Source: Hydnum rufescens UP504 (Eukaryota; Basidiomycota; Agaricomycetes; Cantharellales; Hydnaceae). Taken from it: DNA of 64,000 bases. The notes below the pieces were generated by a model. It worked only from the letters and a program-made list of their open reading frames with translations. It searched no databases and had not been told where the DNA came from. The position numbers and the translations under genes were made by a program. The DNA lies in contig MU128922.1 of assembly GCA_014904985.1 (NCBI GenBank), positions 62,001 through 126,000 of the forward strand, given 5' to 3'. Shown in pieces: positions 32,156 through 44,532 of this stretch (the stretch's first letter is position 1; each line of letters begins with the position of its first letter).

Positions 32156-35100
32156 TTGGATGATACAAGATTTGCCCGTGATTCTGGCAGTACTATACGG
32201 GAGGATCCAGCGAACGACAATGACAACGACAAAGATAAAGACCCCGGTGAAGGTCTTTCAGATGCCGATAGAAGCCCAGATCCCAACCACCCCAATGTCA
32301 AAGATCGCACTGCTTCTGAAACGAATAACACGTACGCTCGAATACATTAAACGAGAAACCAAATGGCCTATTTTTCACTTTCGATTAGGTTGCACACTGT
32401 GCTTGCTGTAGATTATCAGGCGCCTTTAGGTCCTTTTTATATGCCTCGTGCCATCGGTATTGTAGTTCAACCCAAGACGAAGAACCAGCCCCTATTGTCT
32501 TCTCGTGCCGAAGGTCCCGTCACTCTGCGAGCCCCACGGTACCTGGCACCTGGTTCTTTGCTTGTCTGCTTTTCATTTAAACGAAAAACACTAGGAAATC
32601 TCGTCTTGCGGGCCCTCTGTCATCTCAAAAGAAGCGGAAAACTTCTCCGAACACGTCTTCTGCTATTGCGCGTCTAAACACTGCCCCCTCTACATTGCAT
32701 CTCAAATCACGTACTACAATTCAGAAGCACGCTACTGCCTTCGGTACAGCCCATCAAAGGAAAGATAGGGTCGTCACCGTGTCCAAGCAATCATCTATGC
32801 CTAGGTGAGTACCACATTCAACAAGGGGGTCTGCGTTATTTGAAAACCGATGTTTCCGTTGGGTAGTAAGGCTCCCTCGCCTAAGGGCGAAACTAAAGCG
32901 ATCACTTCACCCAGGTATTCACGTCCCACCAACCCTGCTCTAAGCAAAAAGGGAGATATCCGGTGAGGAATTCCTCTTCAGATTAGTGTTATCTGCCCTA
33001 GACGTATGATCCTCCCTATGGTTCTACCCAGGTCGCTTTCGTTGAACACGAAAACTGGCATGGTTAGAGCCCCCACCCATTCACGGCGTCTTGCAGCACC
33101 TACCCAGTCAGCGTTCCCATGGGCTTGCTGATGATTGAGAAAGCCGTCCTAACCATACCATATCTCTCCCCAAAGTTCCACATCAATCCCTTTTTCAAAG
33201 TCCAATCCCAAGATGTAGGCTATCATTTTTTGGAATCCAAGGTCCCGCTTATAATTCCTTTTTCCGAAGTTCCCAAGATTTGAGCCGCTCGAAACCTCTG
33301 CCTGCTCTCCCACGAGTGGCCCTTCAGCATAGAATATCTATCAAATCCCCCTCATTTATTCCAGTCAACATCCCTTCGTCGTCCGATGAGTCAGAGGAAA
33401 CGGATCTTTCCACGCCCACTCGAGTAGGTGGAAAGTGGCGGGGGTCACTCACTTACCCAGCCACCACCAAGGCCTCTCGTCTTCCAACAGCCGGTGGCTC
33501 TCCAAGAGGCGGCCGCACTCACCCGCAGCAGAGACCTAGTCATCAGAAGAACATAGTCAAGCCTTCTTTGCCGTGCGAAAAACCTTCAGTCTGTCTTTGT
33601 AGCTTGTTTGTTGATCCTTTCTTGGTCGAAGGCTCCGAACCGCCCTTTCCAGCGTGAAGAACACATATCAAGTTCCAGCTCCTGTTCAAACCTCTATATC
33701 TCCTATCCCTAATTCTATCCCGACCGTTGGTAACAAGGGACTAGTACAAGGGTGTGCGACATAGCTCCACTATTTGGACTTTCACTCAATGTGCCATATA
33801 TTGGCACTACAGGGCACCAAGTAAGCGGGGCGCAAATGTGAAGAACATTCAACGAGGGCCGGTAATCGCATCGTCCACTAAGGCTAGAAGGTCCGGCATT
33901 CTCGATATTTGTGTCTACAAATCCACCTTGGGGACTTACGGATTATTTTGAATGTAGTCCCCGGGAAGTCTGCACTATCAATGCCTTCGCAGCTTGTCCC
34001 TCTCCGTCGGACGAATTCGTTCATGACAAACACCGTTCTCAATCCTTTCTGGGTGCTCGTCCAACTTCGAGCTTTATTCCTGCTGTATCGTGAGCTCGCC
34101 CTCGCATTTTCATGGTTAACCCAATATCGATGAGCTTTCCCCCAGTTCTGCTGCTGCAGATAGCCAGGTACTCTCTAGGTGCGGGAGCCTCATACGCACG
34201 AAGAAGCGACGAAGCAAGGATCGTGTCGAAAGCTCTTCTCTGCAAGGGATGCGCGATCACAGGGTCACTCTCAGTATCGTGAGTCCTGAGAGTCCCAATA
34301 TATCATCAAATCTCGGTGTAAGCGTCGGCACAGCGATGGAAGATTCCATTTTGGCAGAACGCCCTCTTTCTGGGCTGGTGAGCACTGTTTGGTAATCAAA
34401 CGGGTATCATTCCTGCGACGTCTTCCATTCCGTAGTTTTCATTTCAAACCGAAGTGTCAATGTTGTCTCTGATGCATGACTTTCCAGTACGTCTAATCGG
34501 ACCTGCGTATAAGCAATAAGACGTTGATCTCTATTCAGGATTCTTCATCTCAGTTCCTCCAAGACAACCAGGCTTGCCGTCAATCTAATCCTCGATCCCA
34601 TCCGTTGTATTCACCCTCATTGGTCGGGAATTCTTGGACGAAACGGGGCCGCACCCATACAATTCACTTCTCTACTGACGAAGATCGATGTCCCAGTTCA
34701 TATTCTCTTCCCGTTCCCGAGGATCGATCCACTGTGGAGGAAATGAATGAAGCTAAAGCATATCTCGAAAACTTTCCTGAATGGGTCATCGAAGAGGACA
34801 CGACTTTCATCATGGCACGATTTAGCAGCGCTTATCCCTCCAGTCACCAATTTTATCCTTCCCCCTCTGACTCTTCATCGCTTCCCTCCCCCCTTGGTAT
34901 GGCCCAAAACGAACCGACATCCTCGTCTAGCCAGGATCGGATCTCAATGGTGCTTTCACTTACTTCCGACACTGATATCATTCTCCGTGGTGGTGCGAAT
35001 AGGCCACCCTCAAGTATCGCGTGGGAAAGTGATCAACTATCCGCTCGTATGAAGTCGCTCGAGGAGGACGTAAGGACTGGTCTGTGTTCTAGTAAGATAC

Positions 35101-37002
35101 CCGGCTTCAGGCACGCTGAAGAAAATGACACCGTGCGAATCAGTTCCTGTTTCGGCTTGAGCGGCGTCAGCGACACGAACTCATTGCTTGACCTCAGCAC
35201 TAGTTGGGGCCGCTTTGGGAGTAACTTGCTTGATGTTAATCTTCCTTGAAGGATATTCTCGCCATCGGATGCTTCTAATTTCCGAGGACTAGGTTTCTAC
35301 CTCTATCTTCGTTGACACTCAACAACGCTTATCCTTTGATCTCCCTCACTCATTATTCTTCGTCGCTCTCTACCATGTTTCCCCAGCCACACTGTGTCAA
35401 GTCATGCGTGTACAAGAATACAATGATACGTCCCGAGTCCGAAATATAACGCGGCATTTCAAACAAAGGCTCATCGATGGGTGGCCTCCTGGAAACGCAC
35501 TCGGAGCCAGAGTTGCCAGCCCCTATAAACATGCACGATTACTTGGGCGGCGGGAGAATGTCCGATTCATGACATACCCCCCACTGCAGTTGAGATCTGT
35601 CAAGTAGATATGCCCTCCCTAACATCGGCAACAGCGTATCAGTTCATCAGGAGGCTCAACCAATACGCCCGCTCTGGAGCTTCTGGAACGGGGAACACTC
35701 TGACATGTCTGGTGTCCCTCATGAAGCCTGGTAAGAAACAGATGATTTTGTTGATGAACTACAAGAGGTGTGTCACTTCCATCCAGGTCTCATATGCTGT
35801 TGTTGCTTCGAGAACGAGCATATGGCGAGAGCCCTTGATGACATTGGTCCCGACCAACAACACCATTACTTGTGAGAGGACGGCACTCCGTGGGTGATTT
35901 TCTTAGGCTGCTCATTTAGAAAGTTCACTACTAGGTTCCATGTCTGTACCTCTTGACGAGCACTGACGTATGTATTCAAACGTCGGTCTTAAGAGTCATT
36001 GGTAATGACCGCTACCTCATTTTCAGGTGGGCAGTTTTCATTGTAACTTAACGCTCATGGTCACTTGATACCGGCAGCTGCAACCCATATTATCCCCCCA
36101 ACCACTCTTGTATAGGTCGCGGTCGCTCTCCTGGAATATTTTAGTTTTTCCCCTGCTTATCTCTCCAGAGGAGTCTCGTCCTCCGATTCTCATTCCCAAA
36201 ACGATCAGAATCGTCCATTACCTATGGATCCTTCAGGCCCTCTCATGGCGCAGGGAAATGTCGATTCCCACCTCCCCGTTCCTAATGTCGGAGCTTCGCG
36301 AACATCTGTGTTGAGAAATGACCAGATTGGTAATCAGAATGGACGTAGGGCTTTCCGTCTTGGCAGTCCTCAGCGTTCCATTCGTCATCCCGGAGATGAT
36401 CCCCGTTTGGGGGAAAATGGTGACTCGGGATTTCTCTTGAGCTTCTCTTGTATGCTAAGCATATGTCAGGCGTCGAAAAAGCGAGTCCCATCTCGGGGCC
36501 TTCCCGCACACCGACCCAGCTGGTTGCTAGTTTTCAATATCGACCAATTTTCGAATGTAACCAGAATGCGGAGAGACCTCTTGCCTCTGTGCCGTCGCGG
36601 GCCAGAGACAGACCACAAGATCATCCGGCGCAATCTCACCCGCAGCATGAAGATGATGACTGGGACATTGAGCTCGCTAAGGCTCTTTCTTTATCCCTCC
36701 AAATCCCTGGATCGAGCAATTCATCGCCCCAGGACCATGTTACATCCCCTCCAGACCCCAAAATTCATAGGTCTCGTAGATCACGTCACTCTCATGGGTA
36801 CAGCCATCATCGGGCGGGAGCTGTGTATGCAGGGGTCTCTTCTCAGCATCAATGCCCCATTTGCTTGGAAGATATGACAGGTCGCAGCATGATTGGGGCA
36901 CCCTGTGGACACACCCTATGTCGAACATGCCGCGCGAAGCTCATTCGCAGCAGTGATGGCTGGCCGAGGTGCCATATGTGTAGGACACCGTACGAAGCCT
37001 AG
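32156..37002 (+). CDS. RING-finger, UIM-like E3 ubiquitin ligase candidate (many exons, model partial)
   Basis: The firm part is the last exon (from about 36448). It ends with a C3HC4 RING: CPICLEDMTGRSMIGAPCGH, TLCRTCRAKLI and PRCHMCRTPYEA at the C-terminus. About 110 residues before it, DDWDIELAKALSLSLQ fits the ubiquitin-interacting-motif consensus (acidic stretch, Ala, xxSL). RING domains recruit ubiquitin-charged E2 enzymes, and a UIM binds ubiquitin, so a ubiquitin-chain-sensitive ligase is inferred. Upstream, a long series of Ser/Pro/Arg/Lys-rich coding stretches separated by clear GT-AG introns runs from about 32156: RDSGSTIREDPANDNDNDKD, then KSRLAGPLSSQKKRKTSPN, a block at 33280-33540 with SSSDESEETDLSTPTRV, one near 34170-34378 with RTKKRRSKDRVESSS, and 34543-35249. 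I treat them as one gene, but a split into two genes is possible. Frames around 35250-36440 are unresolved. Confidence 0.55.
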
Positions 37003-39500
37003 ACCCCATTTCCATATTTGCCCGCGGTCGATTGTCTCTATGGATCTTACTTCATGGTATGTAGACGCCTCGAGCTCCGTCAGCCCTCCCTCTATGTTGA
37101 GCCCCATGCGTTCCATACCCCAGTGTAAGTTTACGACTGGAAAAGTGTTCCCCTCCCCCCCGGTGAGTCTTCTTTGTTGTCCCAGACTCCCGGAGAAATC
37201 ACGTTGGTACACTGTTATCTTCATGACCTCTGTACGTATACGATAGGCTCCAATGTGTTCACGGTTTTTCTCTATTCAATGTCATTATATTATGCAATGC
37301 ACCGAGTGTCTCTGTATCCAAGGGCATCAGTCATCTGGGACAATATTCTCTTCACCCGCGTTCTTTGCGCCCGACATTCTCCTCTCCTTCAATGGCCCGA
37401 GTGCCAAAGAAAGCACTACTGTCGAGGCCAACGAGCGTGGTGTGCAGTGACCTTGGGAATAATATAAGGGAAGGATGAGACAAGGATGTATGAAGTGCTT
37501 GGATGCTGTAGTGTGGGTGGCATTCATCAGGGCTATCAGGGTGCTAAGGAACGCATCGAAAAAGATGAGCGCTCATGAATACATCAATTATCAGAGCCCC
37601 TCCTATAGTAGCCTGTACCATTTACGGCCATTTTCTTGTAAATTTTAGAGGTCCGATAAATGGGCACCAAGTGGCGAGAGCTATGAGAAGCATTAAATGC
37701 CTGAAGTCAGTGTTTTTTTTTTTGGGGGGGGGGGGGCTTGCCAGGGACCTCATACTCCTATCAGGAGAGAGAAATACCGGGGAGGCGGGAAGCGCTGAGG
37801 CCGGTGCCGAACTATTGCGGAGAACCAGTAATCAATTCATTTTAGAGGTTGTGGCTGGCAATCTATTGAGGACCTCTGCAGGCCTTTCGGGCCTTTTGGG
37901 GGGTCCTCATGTTCCTGCTCAATATACGGCTGCTTTCAGGACCTGTTCCTGTGAAAGCTTATTAAGCATCCAATATCATTCTGTGCTGCACAGTTTGAAA
38001 AGACAACGTCTAGCAGGGGACCACGGCTAGCGAGTCTGTATCCGTTCAATCGTTGACCAAAACACTTTGTATCTACTGGCGTGGCTGTGTGAGAGATTGC
38101 AAAGCAATTGCTTCGCCGATCTTGGTGCGTGAGGGCGGCAGATGTGAGCATGCGGGTATTATCTGCACTCTCACGATTAAGCCAGTCAACAAAGGAAAGG
38201 GTAGGGGGGTGGGGAAACCTAGAGTCTCCCATCCCAGCAGTACGAATGTCCCGAACGACGAGACCGCCCGGCACGGCCGGAAGCAAGCCGGCTTTTTGGG
38301 CTACTTTTCCATTCGCTAGCCCCTATGCCTTTGGACTAAGAGGAATGTAGTTAGCTGCAGCTTCTTGAGGATGATGGGGATCAGTGGTGTAGCCCACAAG
38401 GGGCTCCGTTTCCGATTTCCGATGGGTGATGACGCGGAATGCTGGGGACACAGGTGATTCAGTTGCAATTGGTGGCCTCGAAACTCCGAAACTCCACGGT
38501 GGCATGGAAGCCACAAGGGCACTGCATTTTCACTACCATCGGTCGAAAGGATTCTTGATAATCTTAACCCCAACATTAGGTCTCAGGCGGGTTCTTTAGT
38601 GTCCAGCACACCAGTGCTCGGAGTCATGGCTACGAGACCGAAGAATGACTGATTGATGGAAGAGTGGGAACTTCGAAGCCTCCCACTCACCAAGAAACAA
38701 GGGGGTGGTGCATGTGGTCAGAATGAATCCCTTGAGTCGTATGGTACAGTAATTTATACATACGCACTGATTAGTACTACGATTTTGTTGACGACGGTGG
38801 CGGATGTATCAGTCTGGGGGGAGAGAACCAGGGGGGGATCAGAAGCCCCTGCGAGCATCTAGTCTCTTTCGTATAATTTCCTCGGGTGATGGGTCAGACT
38901 CCTACCCAGTCGTCCCTCCCGTGTGCTTCATTTCTCCGAGAAGCAGCCGAGAAGTGAGAAATGAGGCAAAGAGACGACTTGCAGGCTGTGTGTTGTGCTT
39001 TATTTGACAGAGATTTATCGCCTTGAGGAGACTGATCACCTATCTCATATTTCTTGACAGATTGATTGATATCTGAGGGGAGATCACCATCATTATCTGC
39101 TATCATCCCATTCCGACTGGGGTAAAGGAGAACCCAAGCTTATAGGCTACTTTATTTCCACCTGAAAATGATGGTGTAATATAGAGAAAAAACACGCATT
39201 TGGTCCTAATTACATAGATGGGTAAATCTGTGATGGTGGTTCAATTCCTCCAGGTCTCCTGCGAATAGTTTTTTGGGACAAATAAAGCAGAACACCAGTC
39301 AGTTTGCCAATTTTGGCTCATTTAAATGAGGCCCACGTGACTGACGGAGTCTGGGTCCATCGCGTTGGCAATCGCACTCCTGTCGCGGCAACAGCCGAAT
39401 GAATGGTCGCCCTCGTCTCCTGAAAACGTCAATCATTCCGAGGTCGAAATGATCACTTCTACAAAGAATTGGGAGATCACTTTTTTTTCTCAACGATACC
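37003..39500. other. intergenic, no convincing gene, with T11G13 tract
   Basis: About 2.5 kb. An abrupt 11-T then 13-G run lies at 37713-37736. Overlapping open frames on both strands (37575-38030, 37936-38286, 38323-38576) show no motif and I do not call them genes. The final part before 39501 is the likely promoter of the next gene. Confidence 0.4.
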
Positions 39501-42500
39501 ATGGCCCCCTTCTCCCTCTCACTCCGCTCCAAACGATCGAGGGGTGCTCGACCACGCACCCCGTCATCACCCGCCTCGTTCGCCACCCCGCGTTCCCCGC
39601 CCTGGTTCGTCGCGCCATCATGGCCACAACAGCGGCTTTTCATGGATATCAACACACCACAAGGGGAGAAGACACTTATTTTGCCACATGAGGAGAATTC
39701 TGCAGCAGCTACTAGCCCGCCTCAACCCGCCGAACAAGAGAAGATACAGGCTATTGCTGTTCCACGCCCTTCGACTACTACCGGCGTACGCCGACCCTCT
39801 TTGTCCAGTGTCGCCCCACCATCACCAACCCATCGAAGGGCAGAGTCACAAGGTCTCTCTTCAGTAAGCTTCAAATTATTTGACGATACGTTTTTTCGTT
39901 CAATCTTTGTTCTTCCTCCCAGAACGTTCATGCTTCCGTCCGGCGTGGTCCACCGCGCCCGCTCCAAATTCGGAGCACACCTGACCTCAGTATTAGTCCT
40001 AATCGCAAAGCATCTCGATTTAAAGGCGAGGCGGGACGATTTGACACTAAAGAACTTCCTCCTGTTCCCGATCGCAAAGGGCAGTCAAATTTTCCCGAGG
40101 GTCCGTCCGTTGCGGAACCCCGCGATACTTCCCAACCAGACAAACCTGTCCTCCCTGATCGGTCCAATTCTACGATCGCTCGACAAATATCAGGCAATAG
40201 AGAAAAGAAGAGCTCCCAGAAGCCCCGTTCGGAGGTCCCCGGGGGATGTTTTTCAGTGGACCTCACGGCGATTTCGGGCACGAACGATCCGCCACCGAGG
40301 CCACAATTATTCCCACCCTTCCACGTCCGAATGGTTCTGAGGTCGTAGATGTAATCGAATGCTTCTTTGGTTTCTGTGTTAGAGGCCGCTAATGGGTCAC
40401 TTGAACAGCATTTCACTTCGCCCCCACAGCACACACCCCGTTCTGAATCCCTTCCTACTCTGCTGGGTCCCACCATGGAAGGCCCCTCAACGATCCCGGT
40501 TGCCCCAGGCTTGCAGTCACAGACAGCCTCATCCCTGACCAATGATCTCCCTCCCGTTGAGCTTACGTCTCGGTCGGGAACCTCAGCCGGCTTACCTTCA
40601 AAGGCTGACACCAATCTCGGTCTTGGGGCAATCACCGGCGTCCCACCCCCCTCACCTGGCCCTGGAACTAATGAATCCGGTACTTACCAGCCGTATCAAC
40701 CCCAGGGCGGAGACCTCTTATTCTCGCCCAACTTCATCCTTGCAGACGAGGGAGGTCATACGCCTGGCTTGTTCCCCGAGGACTATTCCATACGTACCTC
40801 GTCCCAGTTCGTGTCGGAATTGAGCCAGGAAGATGCCGAGTTCTTGTCCGCAACGCATGCGGCTCTGGACTTGCGTCCCCGGTTGATAGCGGAGACTATG
40901 GCAAGGCAGGATTCTGCCACACTCCCTGCCGAAGGCGATGGCAGTCCACGATTGGACTCCTTAGATCCACCGCTCGGTGATAGTCCTGGTGAGGATCATC
41001 GTAAGAGCATCTTCCGGCATCCCCATGAAGTTCAATTTCACCCTAAACCACCCAATGCGTCTGGCGAATTATTCCCTTCCATTTTTGCTGCTGGTGCCGT
41101 TGGTAATGCTCGCAATTCTCCTCCCGAGATCTTGTGGTCGAGGAGTCACAGACTCGACAAGAACGATGTTGATGGGCAGTCACTAGGTGCCCGTTTCCCG
41201 CGACAGCGATCTCTGAAACGTCAAGGATCATTACCGTCCTCTACTGAAGGTGCCCCTATCCATGGGAGGTCCAGCACCCTCAGTAGTCTGGATCGGTTTA
41301 GACGGATCGTTTCTGCGGCCCTTGTTACTGCTTCGATTTCGAGGAGTACCAACACAAGTAGCGACATCGCTTCAGTCGGTGGTTCAACATCTCCGAGCGG
41401 CAATCGGAATACTCCAGATCGGTTGTTGGATTCTGCGAGGCGCTTTGTCTCCGGGTCTGGTTCCTTCAAGTCACAGGCTCTTCATCAACAGCCTCCTGAT
41501 AGACATCAACCTTATTCCCATGATCATCCTGGGGATGTCAAGGGCAAGGGGAAAGCGGATACTTCCGCTTCAATTTCTGGTGTGGTTGCTGCGATCAGGT
41601 ATGCTTGAGTCTTTACTTCGCCTACTTTCCGTTACTCTTCACTGCAACCAGTCTGTTCTTCATTTTCCCCATCATCGTGCACATCTCCGTCTAATACAAA
41701 GGAGCTTACGTCTGTTCATTCATAGTGGTCTTGATCCTGACCGGCGAGGATGCGTGCAAGGATCGAGCAACTCTTCCCCCAATTCCGCTTTTCCCTCTCA
41801 CAACCCTGTAATCACTCACACTCTTTCTGAATCCCAATCACATGAACAGGGTCTAAGCCAACAACCCCAACAGCTAGGCCAGAGTCCGGCTTCCGCCACA
41901 TCCTCCAACACAACGAACACACCTTCCTCTCACTCCCCCCTGGCGCCTTTCTCCCGACCTACGCCACATTCATCAACTTTTACTTTGCCTTCCTCGGCTG
42001 ATGACTCCAGTCCTCTTCGTTTCGCTGGAGGGTCTAAAGTCCCTCTGTCTTCTTTCGATCACCTCTCTGGCTCCGATCATCTGGGACCTCGAGTTCGCAG
42101 TGCAAGCGAGGGTTCAACGATTCTAGGGTCCAGTTCCACATTCACTTCAACCACTGCCTTGCATGACACCGCCCAGTATCAGCATCCTCGCCTCGACATG
42201 AAGAATTCAACTGAAAGCCTCAGAAATCCCGCCAGAACACTGACTTCCGTCTCACTCTCTGATCTGAATTTCCGCTATAATTCGTCCGAGATCGGTGCTG
42301 ACTCAGCCCCACTCTTGCCCGGAACACCCTTCCCCTCAAAAGTACGTTCCAAGCGGTCTCATCCAACCATACTCCGAGTCGCCCCAACCAACGTACCACC
42401 AGCCTCCTCCCCTCAACCAGATACAGTGACACTGCAGACGCAAACGCCATCCACCGTTGGTGCAGCTTCAGGGTCATCCCCTCATTTTGACAAAAGTCCT

Positions 42501-44210
42501 GGAGTAATGCTTCCACAAGAGCCAGGAGAATCATTGGTATCCGCGACCTCTTCGCCTGGGTCCATTGCAAATAGTGGCAGAGGCCTTCGACCTGTGACAC
42601 CAACACCTCGTCTCCACTTCGAACCTTCACACCCGATTGGGTCTCGCACCCGTCCTGTTCCTCTGCCTATCATACGTGCAGGTTCCTATGACATCAAACA
42701 TCCAACAATCATCGATTCGTCCAGTCAAAAAAAGATTTCCCAGAGTTCTGATCCCATCGTCCCCCAACTCTCAGCAATATCTCCGTTCCCCCCTAACCTA
42801 TCGCGCGCCTCCCCCGTGGCCCATCCCTACGTCCATCTCCAAAACCGGGAAAGGCCCAGTTCTTTCAGCGAGGCAAACAGAACACCCTCTTCCCCGATCT
42901 TTGATACCGTCCCTATCCAGTGGAAAGGCCTGACGATGGAGCAGGCTAAATGGACCTTCAGCAAGGCAGAACTCCAATCCCTTGCGGCTAGCGCCATACG
43001 TCAATCTGCCGAGGCGACCTCCATTCGGCTTCTTCATCAGCGCGTTGTCGACGTCGAGCTCCCCGAGGAGATAGAACGCCTCGAGACTCAGCGTGACGAA
43101 ATAAAGGCAAAGTACCAGCACCAAGCTCGTCTCCGCAAACTCCTCATGCGCTCCCTCGCTCTCTACATTGACGGTTCAGACACGGACGCCGCATTTCGAC
43201 TCCTCGCCGAAATCGCAGAAGTTTCTGTGGCATGCGAGACACTCAGTACTGATCTCTTCGTCGTTATGGACCAACTGGCTCAGATCTCTCGCCTTCGTGA
43301 TACCCACATGTCCAGTGCTCTCACCATGGCTTTACATAAATTAAATGCCGCCTTCCTGCGAACCTCAGCGGAGACGGAGGACTTGCGAGAAACAGTTTCC
43401 TTGATCGAAGCAGATAGAGATGAAGGATGGGCCAAGGCATTCGAGTTGGAACACACGTTGGATGCCGTTCGACGTCAACTTGTAGAAGTGGCCGTTGACA
43501 AGTCGACCACAGTACCTCCGCGTGGTACCCGAGTCTCGGCAGCGCGCAAGTCTAGTTTGTCCAAGGCAAGTTTCCGATCTTCTTCTCGACGAAGTGCGCG
43601 TTTGTCATCCCACAACATGAAGATGGTCAATCTCGTATTCCCGCATCCGCCTTCAGCTTTTCATCACGATGTTCCCGCTCCAATTCTGCCTCTTGATGCG
43701 AACAAACTTCCTACGCCAGTGAATCGATTGCGACCAGAATCTGTTATCTCGCGCGTGACGTCCACAGGGGTATCCACTCCCTCTTCGACGCGCGCCATGG
43801 TGAACGCGCAGAACGAAGTTCTTGAGCTGCTTGGTCTTTCCCTCATTGACCTAGACAAGAGCCCTAGCCCAGCCAATTCCCAACGCCCCCGTCCTCACTC
43901 ACTCTATATTCCCCCTCCCGATATCGTTGTTCCTGCCCCAGATTCTCCCAGGCCCACTCGGCCAGCCTCACTTCAAGTCCCGTCTAGTCCATACAGTCTT
44001 CACACCCTCAGTCCTTACCTGCGGCGCAGCTCGACGTCGATTCTTGATGGGTCAACCTCCTCTCTACCCCATCCTGTCATTTCTCTCACTCCTGGTGACG
44101 TGAGTTTTACCAGTATATTCCCCGATTCATATTACATTCACTTACCCGTGAACTCCTCGCACAGCCTGATGCAATTTTCCGAGCTATGGTATCTCGTGCT
44201 GGCCCTTGAC
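39501..44210 (+). CDS. large Ser/Pro-rich protein with C-terminal coiled coil, about 1500 aa (5 exons, one homopolymer frameshift)
   Basis: Exons: 39501-39863, 39923 to about 40333, 40383-41598, 41726-44099 and 44166-44210. The product starts MAPFSLSLRSKRSRGARPRT and is Ser/Pro/Thr-rich and disordered for about 1000 residues. Then comes an ordered region, IQWKGLTMEQAKWTFSKAEL, with long amphipathic helices (ELPEEIERLETQRDEIKAKY, then a helix near LRETVSLIEADRDEGWAKAF). A second disordered tail ends DPDAIFRAMVSRAGP. The exon phases agree only if one G is added to the G5 run at 40241-40245. With that base the sequence reads smoothly into the next exon. I do not recognise the family, although this architecture recurs in basidiomycete genomes. 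A role as a signalling or cell-polarity scaffold is speculation. Confidence 0.7.
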
Positions 44211-44532
44211 TCAACACCCCGATGTTACACACTCATTCTGTTAATACCTCCTACATATACTCAACTACTACCAATCCGGCATTTCTTTACGTTGTGGTAT
44301 CTCAGTATTCCATGTTGTCATACTGGTTATGTAGCAATACGATTTCCCTACTAGTGGAAAGATGTCATAGGAATAAATTTGGTACATGTACGAGTGGTCG
44401 CGGGCGTACATCATCGAAGAATTAGTACAGGGATGAAAGCGGGCAAACAAGGTCATAATGCGAAAATCACACAAGCAAACCGACAGTAAAATGCGAAGGG
44501 ATCCGTTACAGTACAGCCCCAGGAATCGCCAC
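44211..44532. other. 3' intergenic region between convergent genes
   Basis: The plus-strand gene ends at 44210 and SCC3 ends at 44533 from the other strand. Nothing else is seen. It probably holds both 3' untranslated regions. Confidence 0.5.

Noticed and set aside
39469..39867. His/Pro/Arg-rich plus-strand frame
   Set aside because: It is a shadow of the real first exon at 39501-39863, which leads in phase into the next exon.
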